Source: Geoalkalibacter halelectricus
Lineage (GTDB): Bacteria; Desulfobacterota; Desulfuromonadia; Desulfuromonadales; Geoalkalibacteraceae
Direction of reading: 5' to 3'
NCBI RefSeq assembly: GCF_025263685.1
Contig: NZ_CP092109.1
Coordinates: 2,853,001-2,917,000 of the forward strand
Length of the DNA: 64,000 bases
Below, one piece after another: positions 25,619-33,310 of the stretch. Every line of letters starts with the position of its first letter. Position 1 is the first letter of the stretch. The translations under genes were made by a program, and so were the position numbers. The notes beneath the pieces are model-generated. The model did not search any database and had not been told where the DNA came from. It saw only the letters and a program-made list of their open reading frames with translations.

Positions 25619-25884
25619 GGATGAGGCTCGCCCTGGAGGGCGGAAAACAGATCGTCCAGTTCCTTTCTTGATTGAACCCTAACCCCTTGCCCCTTCTTGA
25701 GTTGGTCAACACCAGTTTGGAGCTGCTCGCGCAGACAAGCGAGTTTGATCTCATGGATCCAATCCTCGTGAGCGTCCATAAAGCGCAGCGCTTCCCGGAC
25801 AACCTCGCTGGCGTTGTTGTAGAGGCCGCTTTCAACCTTGGCTTTAATTCGGGATTCCAATTCCGGGGTCAATGAGATGTGCAT
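25615..25884 (-). CDS. parD: ParD-type antitoxin
   Basis: An 89-residue ribbon-helix-helix antitoxin: N-terminal MHISLTPELESRIKAKVESG and NNASEVVREALRFMD form the DNA-binding dimer; the acidic/basic tail from about residue 45 wraps the toxin. First gene of the pair. Autoregulation through the upstream region is typical for the family. Confidence 0.92.
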   Translation of the reverse strand: MHISLTPELESRIKAKVESGLYNNASEVVREALRFMDAHEDWIHEIKLACLREQLQTGVDQLKKGQGVRVQSRKELDDLFSALQGEPHP

Positions 25885-26059
25885 CGCTCTCTCCGTGTCG
25901 AGGATATTTGTTTACAGCATAGTTTCCTGCGCAAAGATTGTCAAACTTTGAGCGTGGGCATTCGTGGGATTTTAAGTTTCTTGCGCATTCCAGGTGACAA
26001 AAAGCGCCTCCGTACCTCTGTCTAAGGTTTTGCGAACCCCATTTTCAGGTTTTTCCTGA

Positions 26060-26088
26060 TAGACATTGCAAATTTATTATTTTATGCT
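26060..26088 (+). promoter_or_regulatory. Candidate sigma-70 promoter for the polysaccharide genes
   Basis: TAGACA at 26060-26065 and TATGCT at 26083-26088 with a 17-base AT-rich spacer. It lies in a low-GC 290-base gap between parD and the WbpM-like gene. No JUMPstart or ops element was seen. Confidence 0.45.
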
Positions 26089-26173
26089 AGGGCATCGTTT
26101 TTCGGTTGTTTTTTTTGGAGGATGCCGGGCTGTCGCTTTTTCATGACAAGGCCGGCGAGGGGTTGCAAAAAAT

Positions 26174-28138
26174 ATGTTTTTCAATAATCGGTCTCTTGCT
26201 ATTTTTGGTCTTAAGACAGCCATCATTCTGACGGCTTTTTTTCTCGCCTTCCTGCTGCGCTTCGATTTTCAGATTCCTGCCTCGCAATGGCGCATTCTGT
26301 CCGAACTGCTGCTGCCGGTGCTGGCCATCAAGTTGGTGGTTTTCTGGTTTTTCGGTATGAATCACGGCTGGTGGCGCTACGTGTCGCTGGCCGATGTCTT
26401 CGATGTGTTCCGGGCCAATCTGGTCGCTTCCCTGGCGGTGCTGCTCTATGTGGTCTTCGTTCACGGGGTAGCCGGGGTGCCGCGCTCGGTTCTGGTTCTG
26501 GACGGGGTTTTTTGTTTTTTGCTCTCCTGCGGGGTGCGTTTTTTGACCCGTGCCTTCCGGGAAAATTACTTTCCCCTGCTGCGCAGCCGGCCCAGGAATA
26601 ACGAGCGCCTGTTGATCGTGGGCGCCGGCAACGCCGGGCAGATGCTGGTGCGCGAAATCCGCTCGAATTCCGCCCTCAACAAGACCATCGTCGGTTTTGT
26701 CGACGATGATCCACTCAAACTCAATCGCCGCTTCCAGGGTATCAACGTCCTCGGCGGGCAGGAGCAGTTGGCCCGATTGTGCCGCAAGCACAAGGTTCAG
26801 GAAGTGATCATCGCCATTCCCTCGGCGACCGGCAAGCAACTGCGCGCCATCGTCGAGCGCTGCCAGGGTGCCGGGGTGAAATTCAAGACCCTGCCTGGGG
26901 TGGGCGATCTTATCGAGGGCAAGGTAACGGTGCAGCAGGTGCGTCCCGTGGATCTTCAGGATCTTTTGGGGCGGGACCAGGTGCGCATCGAGGTCGAACG
27001 GATCAAGGCTTTTTTGAGCGGCAAGCGGGTTTTGGTCACGGGGGCGGCGGGCAGCATCGGCAGCGAGATCTGCCGGCAGGTGGCGCGCTTTTCACCAGCC
27101 AAGCTGGTGCTGTTCGACAACGCCGAATCGCCCTTGTTCTACGTCGAAAAGGAACTCGGCGAAAATTTCCCCGATATTCCCCTGGCCGCCATCATCGGTG
27201 ACGTGCGCTACCGGGCGCGGGTCGAGGCCATTTTCGATGAATTCCAGCCCCAGGTGGTGTTTCACGCAGCGGCCTATAAGCATGTGCCCATGATGGAGCA
27301 CAACCCGGCGGAAGCGGCCAACAACAACGTGCGCGGCACCAAGATCATCGCCGACGCTGCTCATGAGTTCAAGGCCGAGAGCTTTGTCATGATCTCCACG
27401 GACAAGGCGGTCAGGCCCACCAATATCATGGGCGCGACCAAGCGCGCCGCCGAACTCTACGTGCAGGATCTCAGCCGCCGCAGCAAGACCCATTTCGTGA
27501 CGGTGCGCTTCGGGAACGTGCTGGGCAGCGCCGGCAGCGTGGTGCCGATTTTCAAGTCGCAGATCGAAACCGGAGGACCGGTCAAGGTGACTCATCCGGA
27601 CGTGACGCGCTTTTTCATGACCATTCCCGAGGCGACCCAGTTGGTGTTGCAGGCCGGCAGCATGGGCAAGGGGGGAGAGATTTTCCTGCTCGATATGGGC
27701 GAGCCGGTCAAGATTCTGCATCTGGCCGAGCAACTGATCCGCCTGTCGGGGATGCGCCCCTTTGAGGATATCGAAATCGTCTTCACCGGCCTGCGCCCCG
27801 GCGAAAAGCTCTACGAGGAGCTTTTGCTGGAGGGCGAGGGCATCATGCCGACCTCCCACGAAAAGATTCGGGTGGCGCGCGCCGCCTTCTGCGAGTCGAA
27901 AATCCTTTCGCGGCACATTGAAGAGCTCTATCAGGCCGAACGGGCCATGGATATGGACCGCGTGCGGTTGCTGCTGCGCACCATCGTGCCCGAATACCAG
28001 CCTCCGGAGCCGGGCAACCCCGAATATGAGCGGCTTTTTGTGGAATCCGACCGGCGACAGACCAGCGACGGGGCCGTGATCGATCTGGCCGAACGGCGCC
28101 GGCAGCGCCCCCAGGTGGCGGGGGAAAAGGTGGGCTGA
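26174..28138 (+). CDS. Membrane nucleotide-sugar 4,6-dehydratase/epimerase (CapD/WbpM family)
   Basis: A 654-residue protein with four N-terminal membrane helices (within about 8-125), a first Rossmann domain (VGAGNAGQMLVREI, about 145-280) and a C-terminal extended SDR domain with VTGAAGSIGSEICRQV, ISTDKAVRPTNIMGATKRAAE and NVLGSAGSVVPIF. WbpM and relatives convert UDP-GlcNAc to its 4-keto-6-deoxy form, the first step to QuiNAc or FucNAc. Typical length and composition. It fits with the WbpV-like epimerase and the broken sugar transferase upstream. Confidence 0.94.
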   Translation: MFFNNRSLAIFGLKTAIILTAFFLAFLLRFDFQIPASQWRILSELLLPVLAIKLVVFWFFGMNHGWWRYVSLADVFDVFRANLVASLAVLLYVVFVHGVAGVPRSVLVLDGVFCFLLSCGVRFLTRAFRENYFPLLRSRPRNNERLLIVGAGNAGQMLVREIRSNSALNKTIVGFVDDDPLKLNRRFQGINVLGGQEQLARLCRKHKVQEVIIAIPSATGKQLRAIVERCQGAGVKFKTLPGVGDLIEGKVTVQQVRPVDLQDLLGRDQVRIEVERIKAFLSGKRVLVTGAAGSIGSEICRQVARFSPAKLVLFDNAESPLFYVEKELGENFPDIPLAAIIGDVRYRARVEAIFDEFQPQVVFHAAAYKHVPMMEHNPAEAANNNVRGTKIIADAAHEFKAESFVMISTDKAVRPTNIMGATKRAAELYVQDLSRRSKTHFVTVRFGNVLGSAGSVVPIFKSQIETGGPVKVTHPDVTRFFMTIPEATQLVLQAGSMGKGGEIFLLDMGEPVKILHLAEQLIRLSGMRPFEDIEIVFTGLRPGEKLYEELLLEGEGIMPTSHEKIRVARAAFCESKILSRHIEELYQAERAMDMDRVRLLLRTIVPEYQPPEPGNPEYERLFVESDRRQTSDGAVIDLAERRRQRPQVAGEKVG

Positions 28139-28227
28139 GAATCTCCGGCTCACCCATTGAAGCACGTATATCGCAGAATCGGGCGTGAAATGATTTTTTC
28201 CATGGAGTCCCCTGTCGGGAGGGGCGT

Positions 28228-29706
28228 GTGAATGGTTTTCCCGCGATTCTCCACCACGGGGGCAAGGACGGCGTCACCGGTTCCTGCCATGAGCTGCGCG
28301 TGGATGTCGACAACGGCATTCTCATCGATTGCGGCTTGTTCCAGGGTGAAGATGCCGAAATTCGCCCCTCCGTTTCTCCGACGTCTTCCCTGGAAATCGA
28401 TTTTCCCCTCAGCCACATCAAGGCCCTGGTGGTCACTCATGCCCATATCGATCACGTGGGGCGCATCCCCTATCTGTTGGCCGCCGGGTTTGACGGCCCC
28501 ATCTATTGCAGCGAGCCGACCGCCCTGCTGCTGCCCCTGGTTCTGGAAGACGCCCTGAAAATCGGCTTTACCCGCAACACACGGCTCATCGATCAATTCC
28601 TCGCTCATCTGCAAGAGCGCCTGGTCCCGCTGCCCTACGGCCACTGGCGGCACATCCCCCTGAGCACCGGCACGCGCCTCGACATCAAACTCCAGCGCGC
28701 CGGGCATATTCTGGGCTCGGCCTTCGTCGAATGCCGCATCCGACCCTCATCCCCCGGCCCCAAGGGTTCTTCTCAGTGCCTTTCAACCAAGGACCAGGGA
28801 CCAGGGACAAGGGACAGCTCCTACCCTTCCGACCTGCGGGTTCTCTTTTCCGGCGATCTCGGCGCCCCTTATGCGCCGCTGCTGCCGGCGCCCCGCGGGC
28901 CCTGGGGCGCCGATCTGGTGGTGCTGGAAAGCACCTACGGAGATCGCGTGCACGAGGATCGACGCAGCCGCCGCGCGCGCTTGCGTGCGGTGCTCGAACA
29001 TGCCCTGCGCGATCGCGGGGCGGTGCTGGTGCCGGCCTTCAGCATCGGGCGCACCCAGGAGCTGCTCTACGAGATGGAAGCCATCATTCATGGGCAGCCC
29101 AAACGGCAGGCAGCGCCAGGTGTCGCCTGGGAGGATCTGGAAATCATCGTCGATTCGCCCCTGGCGAGCCGCTTTACCGATGCCTATCGGCAGTTGAAAC
29201 CTTTCTGGGATGCCGAGGCGCAACGGCGGTTGCGTGCCGGGCGCCATCCCCTGTCATTTGAGCAACTCACCACCATCGACAGCCACGCCGACCATGAACG
29301 CGCGGTGGCCTATCTGCAACGTACCCGCCGCCCCTGCGTGGTGATCGCCGGCAGCGGCATGTGCGCCGGCGGGCGCATCGTCAACTACCTCAAGGCGCTG
29401 CTCGGCGACCCTGCCACGGATGTGCTGTTCGTCGGCTATCAGGCGCGGGGCACCCCGGGGCATGCCATTCAGCGGTTTGGCCCGCGCGGCGGTTATGTTA
29501 TGCTCGACGGCGCGCGCGTCGATATCCGCGCCCGGATCCATACTCTTTCGGGCTACAGCGCCCACGCCGATCAGCGCAACCTGGTGGATTTCATCCGCCG
29601 CATGCGCCGCCGTCCCAAGCTGGTGCATCTGGTGCACGGCGAGGCCGCGGCCAAGCAGGCCCTTGCGCATGAGCTGGAGGAGTTGGGCGTTCGCGTGCAG
29701 AGTTGA
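28228..29706 (+). CDS. MBL-fold beta-CASP RNA metallo-hydrolase
   Basis: Beta-CASP nuclease of 492 residues. The metallo-beta-lactamase motifs are THAHIDHVGRIP, a middle Asp in FSGDLGAP, and the CASP motifs AGSGMCAGGRIVNYL and SGYSAHADQ, with a final LVHGE. Members are RNA 3' end processing or decay enzymes. GTG start at 28228 follows GGGAGGGG. An extra segment of about 25 residues just before VLFSGDLG is encoded by heptamer repeats (28787 onward) and does not belong to the fold; it sits in a surface loop and keeps the frame. Confidence 0.92.
   Translation: MNGFPAILHHGGKDGVTGSCHELRVDVDNGILIDCGLFQGEDAEIRPSVSPTSSLEIDFPLSHIKALVVTHAHIDHVGRIPYLLAAGFDGPIYCSEPTALLLPLVLEDALKIGFTRNTRLIDQFLAHLQERLVPLPYGHWRHIPLSTGTRLDIKLQRAGHILGSAFVECRIRPSSPGPKGSSQCLSTKDQGPGTRDSSYPSDLRVLFSGDLGAPYAPLLPAPRGPWGADLVVLESTYGDRVHEDRRSRRARLRAVLEHALRDRGAVLVPAFSIGRTQELLYEMEAIIHGQPKRQAAPGVAWEDLEIIVDSPLASRFTDAYRQLKPFWDAEAQRRLRAGRHPLSFEQLTTIDSHADHERAVAYLQRTRRPCVVIAGSGMCAGGRIVNYLKALLGDPATDVLFVGYQARGTPGHAIQRFGPRGGYVMLDGARVDIRARIHTLSGYSAHADQRNLVDFIRRMRRRPKLVHLVHGEAAAKQALAHELEELGVRVQS
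28787..28817 (+). repeat. Heptamer repeat inside a coding region
   Basis: CCAAGGA, CCAGGGA, CCAGGGA, CAAGGGA: four consecutive heptamers of the (T/G)GAC(C/A)AA family, encoding STKDQGPGTRD in frame. It is preceded by GTGCCTTTCAA, which also precedes the copy in manC when that one is read in the same orientation. Confidence 0.85.
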
Positions 29707-29759
29707 GCCGTCGCATCATTCCCCTCTCCGGTTAAAGACACATTGAAAAGAGGCTGTGC

Positions 29760-31226
29760 ATGATCATCCCCGTCATTCTCTCCGGCGGTGCCGGAACGCG
29801 GCTCTGGCCGCTGTCGCGTGAGCTTTATCCCAAGCAGCTGTTGCCCCTGGCGGGCGAGCATACCATGTTGCAGGAGACGGCCCTGCGCCTGGAGGGGCTG
29901 AGCGCCTTGGGTGCGCCCCTGGTGGTGTGCAACGAGGCGCACCGCTTCATGGTGGCCGAGCAGATGCGCCGGATCGGCCGCACCCCGGCGGCGATTTTGC
30001 TTGAACCCCTGGGACGCAACACCGCCCCGGCGGTGGCGGTGGCGGCCTTGCAGGCCCTGGACGGCGGTGAGGATCCGCTGCTGCTGGTGTTGCCCGCCGA
30101 TCATGTGATCGCCCAGCCCGAGGCCCTGCGCGCGGCCATCGAGAGCGGCGCGCCCCTGGCGCGGGAAGGGCGGCTGATGACTTTCGGCATCGTCCCCACC
30201 GCGCCGGAAACTGGCTATGGTTACATACGCGCTGATCGCGCGTGTCCTTTGTCATTTGTCACTGGTCATTTGTTGAAAGGCAAGGACCAAGGAACGGGGA
30301 TGGAGGACGCTACTGCGTTTGCCGTCGCCCAGTTCGTTGAAAAGCCGGATTCGGCGACGGCGCAAAGGTATCTGGATTCGGGGGAGTATTTCTGGAACAG
30401 CGGCATGTTTTTGTTCAAGGCGTCGCGTTACCTGGAGGAGTTGGAGCGGCTGGCGCCGGCGATGCTGCGCTGGTGCCGCGCGGCTCTGGAACAGGCGGTG
30501 CGGGATCTGGATTTCATTCGCCTGGATGCCGAGGCCTTCGCCGCCTGTCCGGGCAATTCCATCGACTACGCGGTGATGGAGAAGACCGATGCGGCGGCGG
30601 TGATCCCCCTGGCGGCGGGCTGGAACGATGTGGGCTCCTGGTCGGCCCTGTGGGAGATCGGGGCGCGCGACGCCGACGGCAACGTGCGGCGCGGCGATGT
30701 GTTGACCAGCGGCACCCGCAACTGCTACCTGCACGCCGAGCGCCGTTTGATCGCGGCGGTGGGGCTTGAGGATCACATCGTCGTCGAGACCGCCGACGCG
30801 GTGCTGGTGGCGCATCGCGACCGGGTGCAGGAGGTCAAGGACATCGTCGCTCAGCTCAAGGCGCAGGGCCGCGAGGAGGCGCTGCTGCACCGGCGCGTCA
30901 ATCGTCCCTGGGGCAGCTACGAAGGGCTGGTGCAGGACGGGCGCTTTCAGGTTAAGCGCATCAGCGTCAACCCCGGCGCCAGCCTCTCGCGCCAACTCCA
31001 CCATCACCGCGCCGAGCATTGGGTGGTGGTGCGCGGCACCGCGCGCGTCACCCGCGGCGAGGAAACCTTCATCCTCGCCGAGAACGAATCGACCTTCATC
31101 CCCCTGGGCACCGAACACCGCCTGGAAAACCCCGGCAAGATCCCCCTGGAAATGATCGAAGTGCAAAGCGGCAGCTATCTGGGCGAGGATGATATTGTGC
31201 GGTTTGAGGATCAATATGGCCGCTAG
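29760..31226 (+). CDS. manC: Mannose-1-phosphate guanylyltransferase / mannose-6-phosphate isomerase
   Basis: Bifunctional type II enzyme of 488 residues. N-terminal GDP-mannose pyrophosphorylase domain with LSGGAGTRLWPLSRELYPKQ and FVEKPD; C-terminal cupin (from about 375) with NRPWGSYEGL and HHHRAEHWVVVRGTA. It makes GDP-mannose for surface polysaccharide, using mannose-1-phosphate from the mutase encoded downstream. Between GYGYIRAD and AVAQFVEKPD there are about 20 extra residues (from CPLSFVTGHLL) encoded by heptamer repeats; relatives have only a short loop here. The frame is intact. Confidence 0.95.
   Translation: MIIPVILSGGAGTRLWPLSRELYPKQLLPLAGEHTMLQETALRLEGLSALGAPLVVCNEAHRFMVAEQMRRIGRTPAAILLEPLGRNTAPAVAVAALQALDGGEDPLLLVLPADHVIAQPEALRAAIESGAPLAREGRLMTFGIVPTAPETGYGYIRADRACPLSFVTGHLLKGKDQGTGMEDATAFAVAQFVEKPDSATAQRYLDSGEYFWNSGMFLFKASRYLEELERLAPAMLRWCRAALEQAVRDLDFIRLDAEAFAACPGNSIDYAVMEKTDAAAVIPLAAGWNDVGSWSALWEIGARDADGNVRRGDVLTSGTRNCYLHAERRLIAAVGLEDHIVVETADAVLVAHRDRVQEVKDIVAQLKAQGREEALLHRRVNRPWGSYEGLVQDGRFQVKRISVNPGASLSRQLHHHRAEHWVVVRGTARVTRGEETFILAENESTFIPLGTEHRLENPGKIPLEMIEVQSGSYLGEDDIVRFEDQYGR
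30245..30295. repeat. Heptamer repeats inside manC, both orientations
   Basis: TCCTTTG, TCATTTG, TCACTGG, TCATTTG, then TTGAAAGGCAAGGACCAAGG. The first part is inverted relative to the second, so the insert can fold into a hairpin. It is inserted in frame. Confidence 0.85.
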
Positions 31227-31234
31227 TGCGGCCG

Positions 31235-31266
31235 TTATTTGTCATTGGTCCTTTGTCATTTGTTAA
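31235..31266. repeat. Heptamer repeat upstream of four-helix-bundle gene (inverted orientation)
   Basis: TTATTTG, TCATTGG, TCCTTTG, TCATTTG, TTAAAA, immediately after the manC stop. Confidence 0.9.
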
Positions 31267-31279
31267 AATCGGAGGGGTG

Positions 31280-31654
31280 ATGCAGGGGCGGGGGTTTGAA
31301 TCCTTGGTGGTTTATCAGTTGGCGGAGAGGCTTGCGGATGAAATCTGGAAAATCGTTTCTGGTTGGGATCGGTTGGCAGCGGAAACGGTCGGACGACAAA
31401 TGATTCGTGCCGCCGACAGTATTGGCGCCAACATCGCCGAAGGAAGCGGTCGTGGAACCTATCAGGATAATAGACGGTTTGTGAAAATCGCGCGCGGTTC
31501 GCTTTTCGAGGTGCGCCATTGGTTGCGGCGTGCCTTTTCTCGGGGCCTGTTGACCCCGGAACAGGTCAAGTTGACCAAGCCTCTGATCGCCGAACTCGGC
31601 CCCAGACTCAACGCCTACCTGAACTCCATCGGAAAATCTTCTGAAAATCAATAG
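31280..31654 (+). CDS. Four-helix-bundle protein (S23/IVP family), second copy
   Basis: A 124-residue member of the same family as the gene at 24.2 kb but clearly different in sequence: [18 protein letters not shown] ... [22 protein letters not shown] ... [20 protein letters not shown]. The ATG at 31280 follows GGAGGGG, so it is preferred to the in-frame start at 31226. The gene interrupts the manC-mutase pair and is bounded by heptamer repeats in inverted orientation on its two sides, as a small mobile unit would be. No reverse transcriptase or template repeat is near. Confidence 0.92.
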   Translation: MQGRGFESLVVYQLAERLADEIWKIVSGWDRLAAETVGRQMIRAADSIGANIAEGSGRGTYQDNRRFVKIARGSLFEVRHWLRRAFSRGLLTPEQVKLTKPLIAELGPRLNAYLNSIGKSSENQ

Positions 31655-31668
31655 ATTTTAGGCTTTTA

Positions 31669-31696
31669 CAAATGACAAAGGACCAAGGACAAATGA
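31669..31696 (+). repeat. Heptamer repeat carrying the start codon of the mutase gene
   Basis: CAAATGA, CAAAGGA, CCAAGGA, CAAATGA. It contains two in-frame ATG codons (31672 and 31693, three heptamers or seven codons apart) and AAGGA Shine-Dalgarno-like cores between them. Confidence 0.92.
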
Positions 31697-33048
31697 CAGC
31701 TTTTAAAGCTTACGACATTCGCGGGCGGTTGCCCGATGAGCTGAACGAGGACATCGCTTATCGCATCGGGCGCGCTTATGCGCAGCTTTTTAAGCCGCGC
31801 GAAGTGGTAGTGGGGCGTGATGTGCGCTTGTCGAGTGCTTCGTTGTGCGCGGCGCTGGCGCGGGGCTTGACCGAGGGCGGTGCGGATGTCGTGGACATCG
31901 GCTTGTGTGGCACGGAGGAGGTCTACTTCGCCGTGTTTTTCTCCAAGGCCGACGGCGGCATCATGGTGACCGCCAGCCACAATCCCATGGACTACAACGG
32001 CATGAAACTGGTGCGCGAAGGCGCGCGGCCCATCAGCGGCGACAGCGGCCTGCATGAGATCGCCGCTTTGGTCGCGGCGGGCGATTTTGCGCCGGTGGCA
32101 GCCAAAGGGCAGGTGCGTGGCGAGGATTTCAAGGTACCCTTCGTGCGCCACCTGCTCGGTTATGTCGATGTGCGCTGCCTCCAACCGATGAAGGTGGTGG
32201 TCAACGCCGGCAACGGCTGCGCCGGGCCGGTGCTCGACCTGCTGGAAAAGCAGCTGCCTTTCGAGTTCATCCGCGTGCACCACGAGCCCGACGGCACCTT
32301 TCCCAACGGCATCCCCAATCCGCTGCTGCCGGAAAACCGCGCCGCCACCGCCGAGGCGGTGCGCGCCGCCGGCGCCGACCTCGGCCTGGCCTGGGACGGG
32401 GACTTCGACCGCTGCTTTTTCTTCGACGCGGGGGGCGAGTTCATCGAGGGCTACTATATCGTCGGCCTGCTGGCGGAAAACATCCTGCGCAAGCATCCCG
32501 GCGCCAAGATCATTCACGATCCGCGTCTGACCTGGAACACCATCGAGATGGTGCGCGCGGCGGGCGGGGTGCCCATCCAGAGCAAGACCGGCCATGCCTT
32601 CATCAAGGAGCGCATGCGCGCCGAGGACGCGGTCTACGGCGGCGAGATGAGCGCCCATCATTACTTTCGCGAGTTTGCCTATTGCGACAGCGGCATGATC
32701 CCCTGGCTGCTGGTGCTGGAGCTCATGGGGACGAGCGGCAAGCCCCTGGCGGACCTGGTGGGCGAGCGGCAGACGCGTTTTCCGGCCAGCGGCGAGATCA
32801 ACCGCAAACTTGCCGATCCGCAAGCGGCGGTCGCGGCCGTGGAGGCGCGCTACGCGGATGCGGCTCTAGGGGTGGATCGCACCGACGGGCTGAGCCTGGA
32901 GTTTGCCGATTGGCGTTTCAATCTGCGATTGTCCAACACCGAACCGGTGCTGCGCCTCAACGTGGAGAGTCGCGGCGATGCGGAGTTGATGCGTGCCCGG
33001 ACCGAGGAGTTGCTGGCGCTCATCGACGCTGCTGCCGCGGCGGGCTGA
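31693..33048 (+). CDS. Phosphomannomutase/phosphoglucomutase
   Basis: Alpha-D-phosphohexomutase of 451 residues (AlgC/ManB type). All four domains are recognisable: active serine loop [13 protein letters not shown], metal loop DGDFDR, sugar loop [11 protein letters not shown] and phosphate loop [11 protein letters not shown]. With ManC it turns mannose-6-phosphate into GDP-mannose. The natural start is [11 protein letters not shown] at 31693; a 458-residue form from ATG 31672 is equally open and would add seven repeat-encoded residues. Which one is used depends on the heptamer region. Confidence 0.95.
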   Translation: MTAFKAYDIRGRLPDELNEDIAYRIGRAYAQLFKPREVVVGRDVRLSSASLCAALARGLTEGGADVVDIGLCGTEEVYFAVFFSKADGGIMVTASHNPMDYNGMKLVREGARPISGDSGLHEIAALVAAGDFAPVAAKGQVRGEDFKVPFVRHLLGYVDVRCLQPMKVVVNAGNGCAGPVLDLLEKQLPFEFIRVHHEPDGTFPNGIPNPLLPENRAATAEAVRAAGADLGLAWDGDFDRCFFFDAGGEFIEGYYIVGLLAENILRKHPGAKIIHDPRLTWNTIEMVRAAGGVPIQSKTGHAFIKERMRAEDAVYGGEMSAHHYFREFAYCDSGMIPWLLVLELMGTSGKPLADLVGERQTRFPASGEINRKLADPQAAVAAVEARYADAALGVDRTDGLSLEFADWRFNLRLSNTEPVLRLNVESRGDAELMRARTEELLALIDAAAAAG

Positions 33049-33073
33049 AAGGCAAAAGACTCAGGCTGTTTTT

Positions 33074-33149
33074 ACAGGGATGTACAGGATATTCAGGATG
33101 AAAACCGACGTCCCCCGCGCCTTATCCTGCATATCCTGTGTATCCCTGT
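33074..33149. repeat. 26-base imperfect inverted repeat
   Basis: Arms at 33074-33099 and 33124-33149 match at 23 of 26 positions; each is made of CAGGGAT/ACAGGAT-like short units. Located after the mutase gene; no T-run follows on the plus strand. On the minus strand the arm is preceded by an A/T-rich patch. Confidence 0.85.
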
Positions 33150-33171
33150 TAAAAAATTAGGGAATTTATTC

Positions 33172-33198
33172 ACCCGGTGTGGGATTGCGGCCCCATCC
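33172..33198. repeat. Half copy of dispersed palindromic repeat
   Basis: ACCCGGTGTGGGATTGCGGC followed by CCCATCC, related to one end of the copy at 48.8 kb. It lies about 110 bases upstream of the subtilase gene. Confidence 0.75.
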
Positions 33199-33310
33199 TG
33201 TACAGTTACACAAAATTGTTTGACCATCACAAGAGGCTGTTTTGGCGTACGGCGCGATTCTTGCTGTTTTGTCTGTTATTCTCTAGATAGACAAACGGCA
33301 AGGATCGCTT

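Noticed and set aside
24243-31654. Four-helix-bundle genes as part of a diversity-generating retroelement or an rRNA intervening sequence
   Set aside because: No reverse transcriptase, no template/variable repeat pair and no 23S rRNA nearby.
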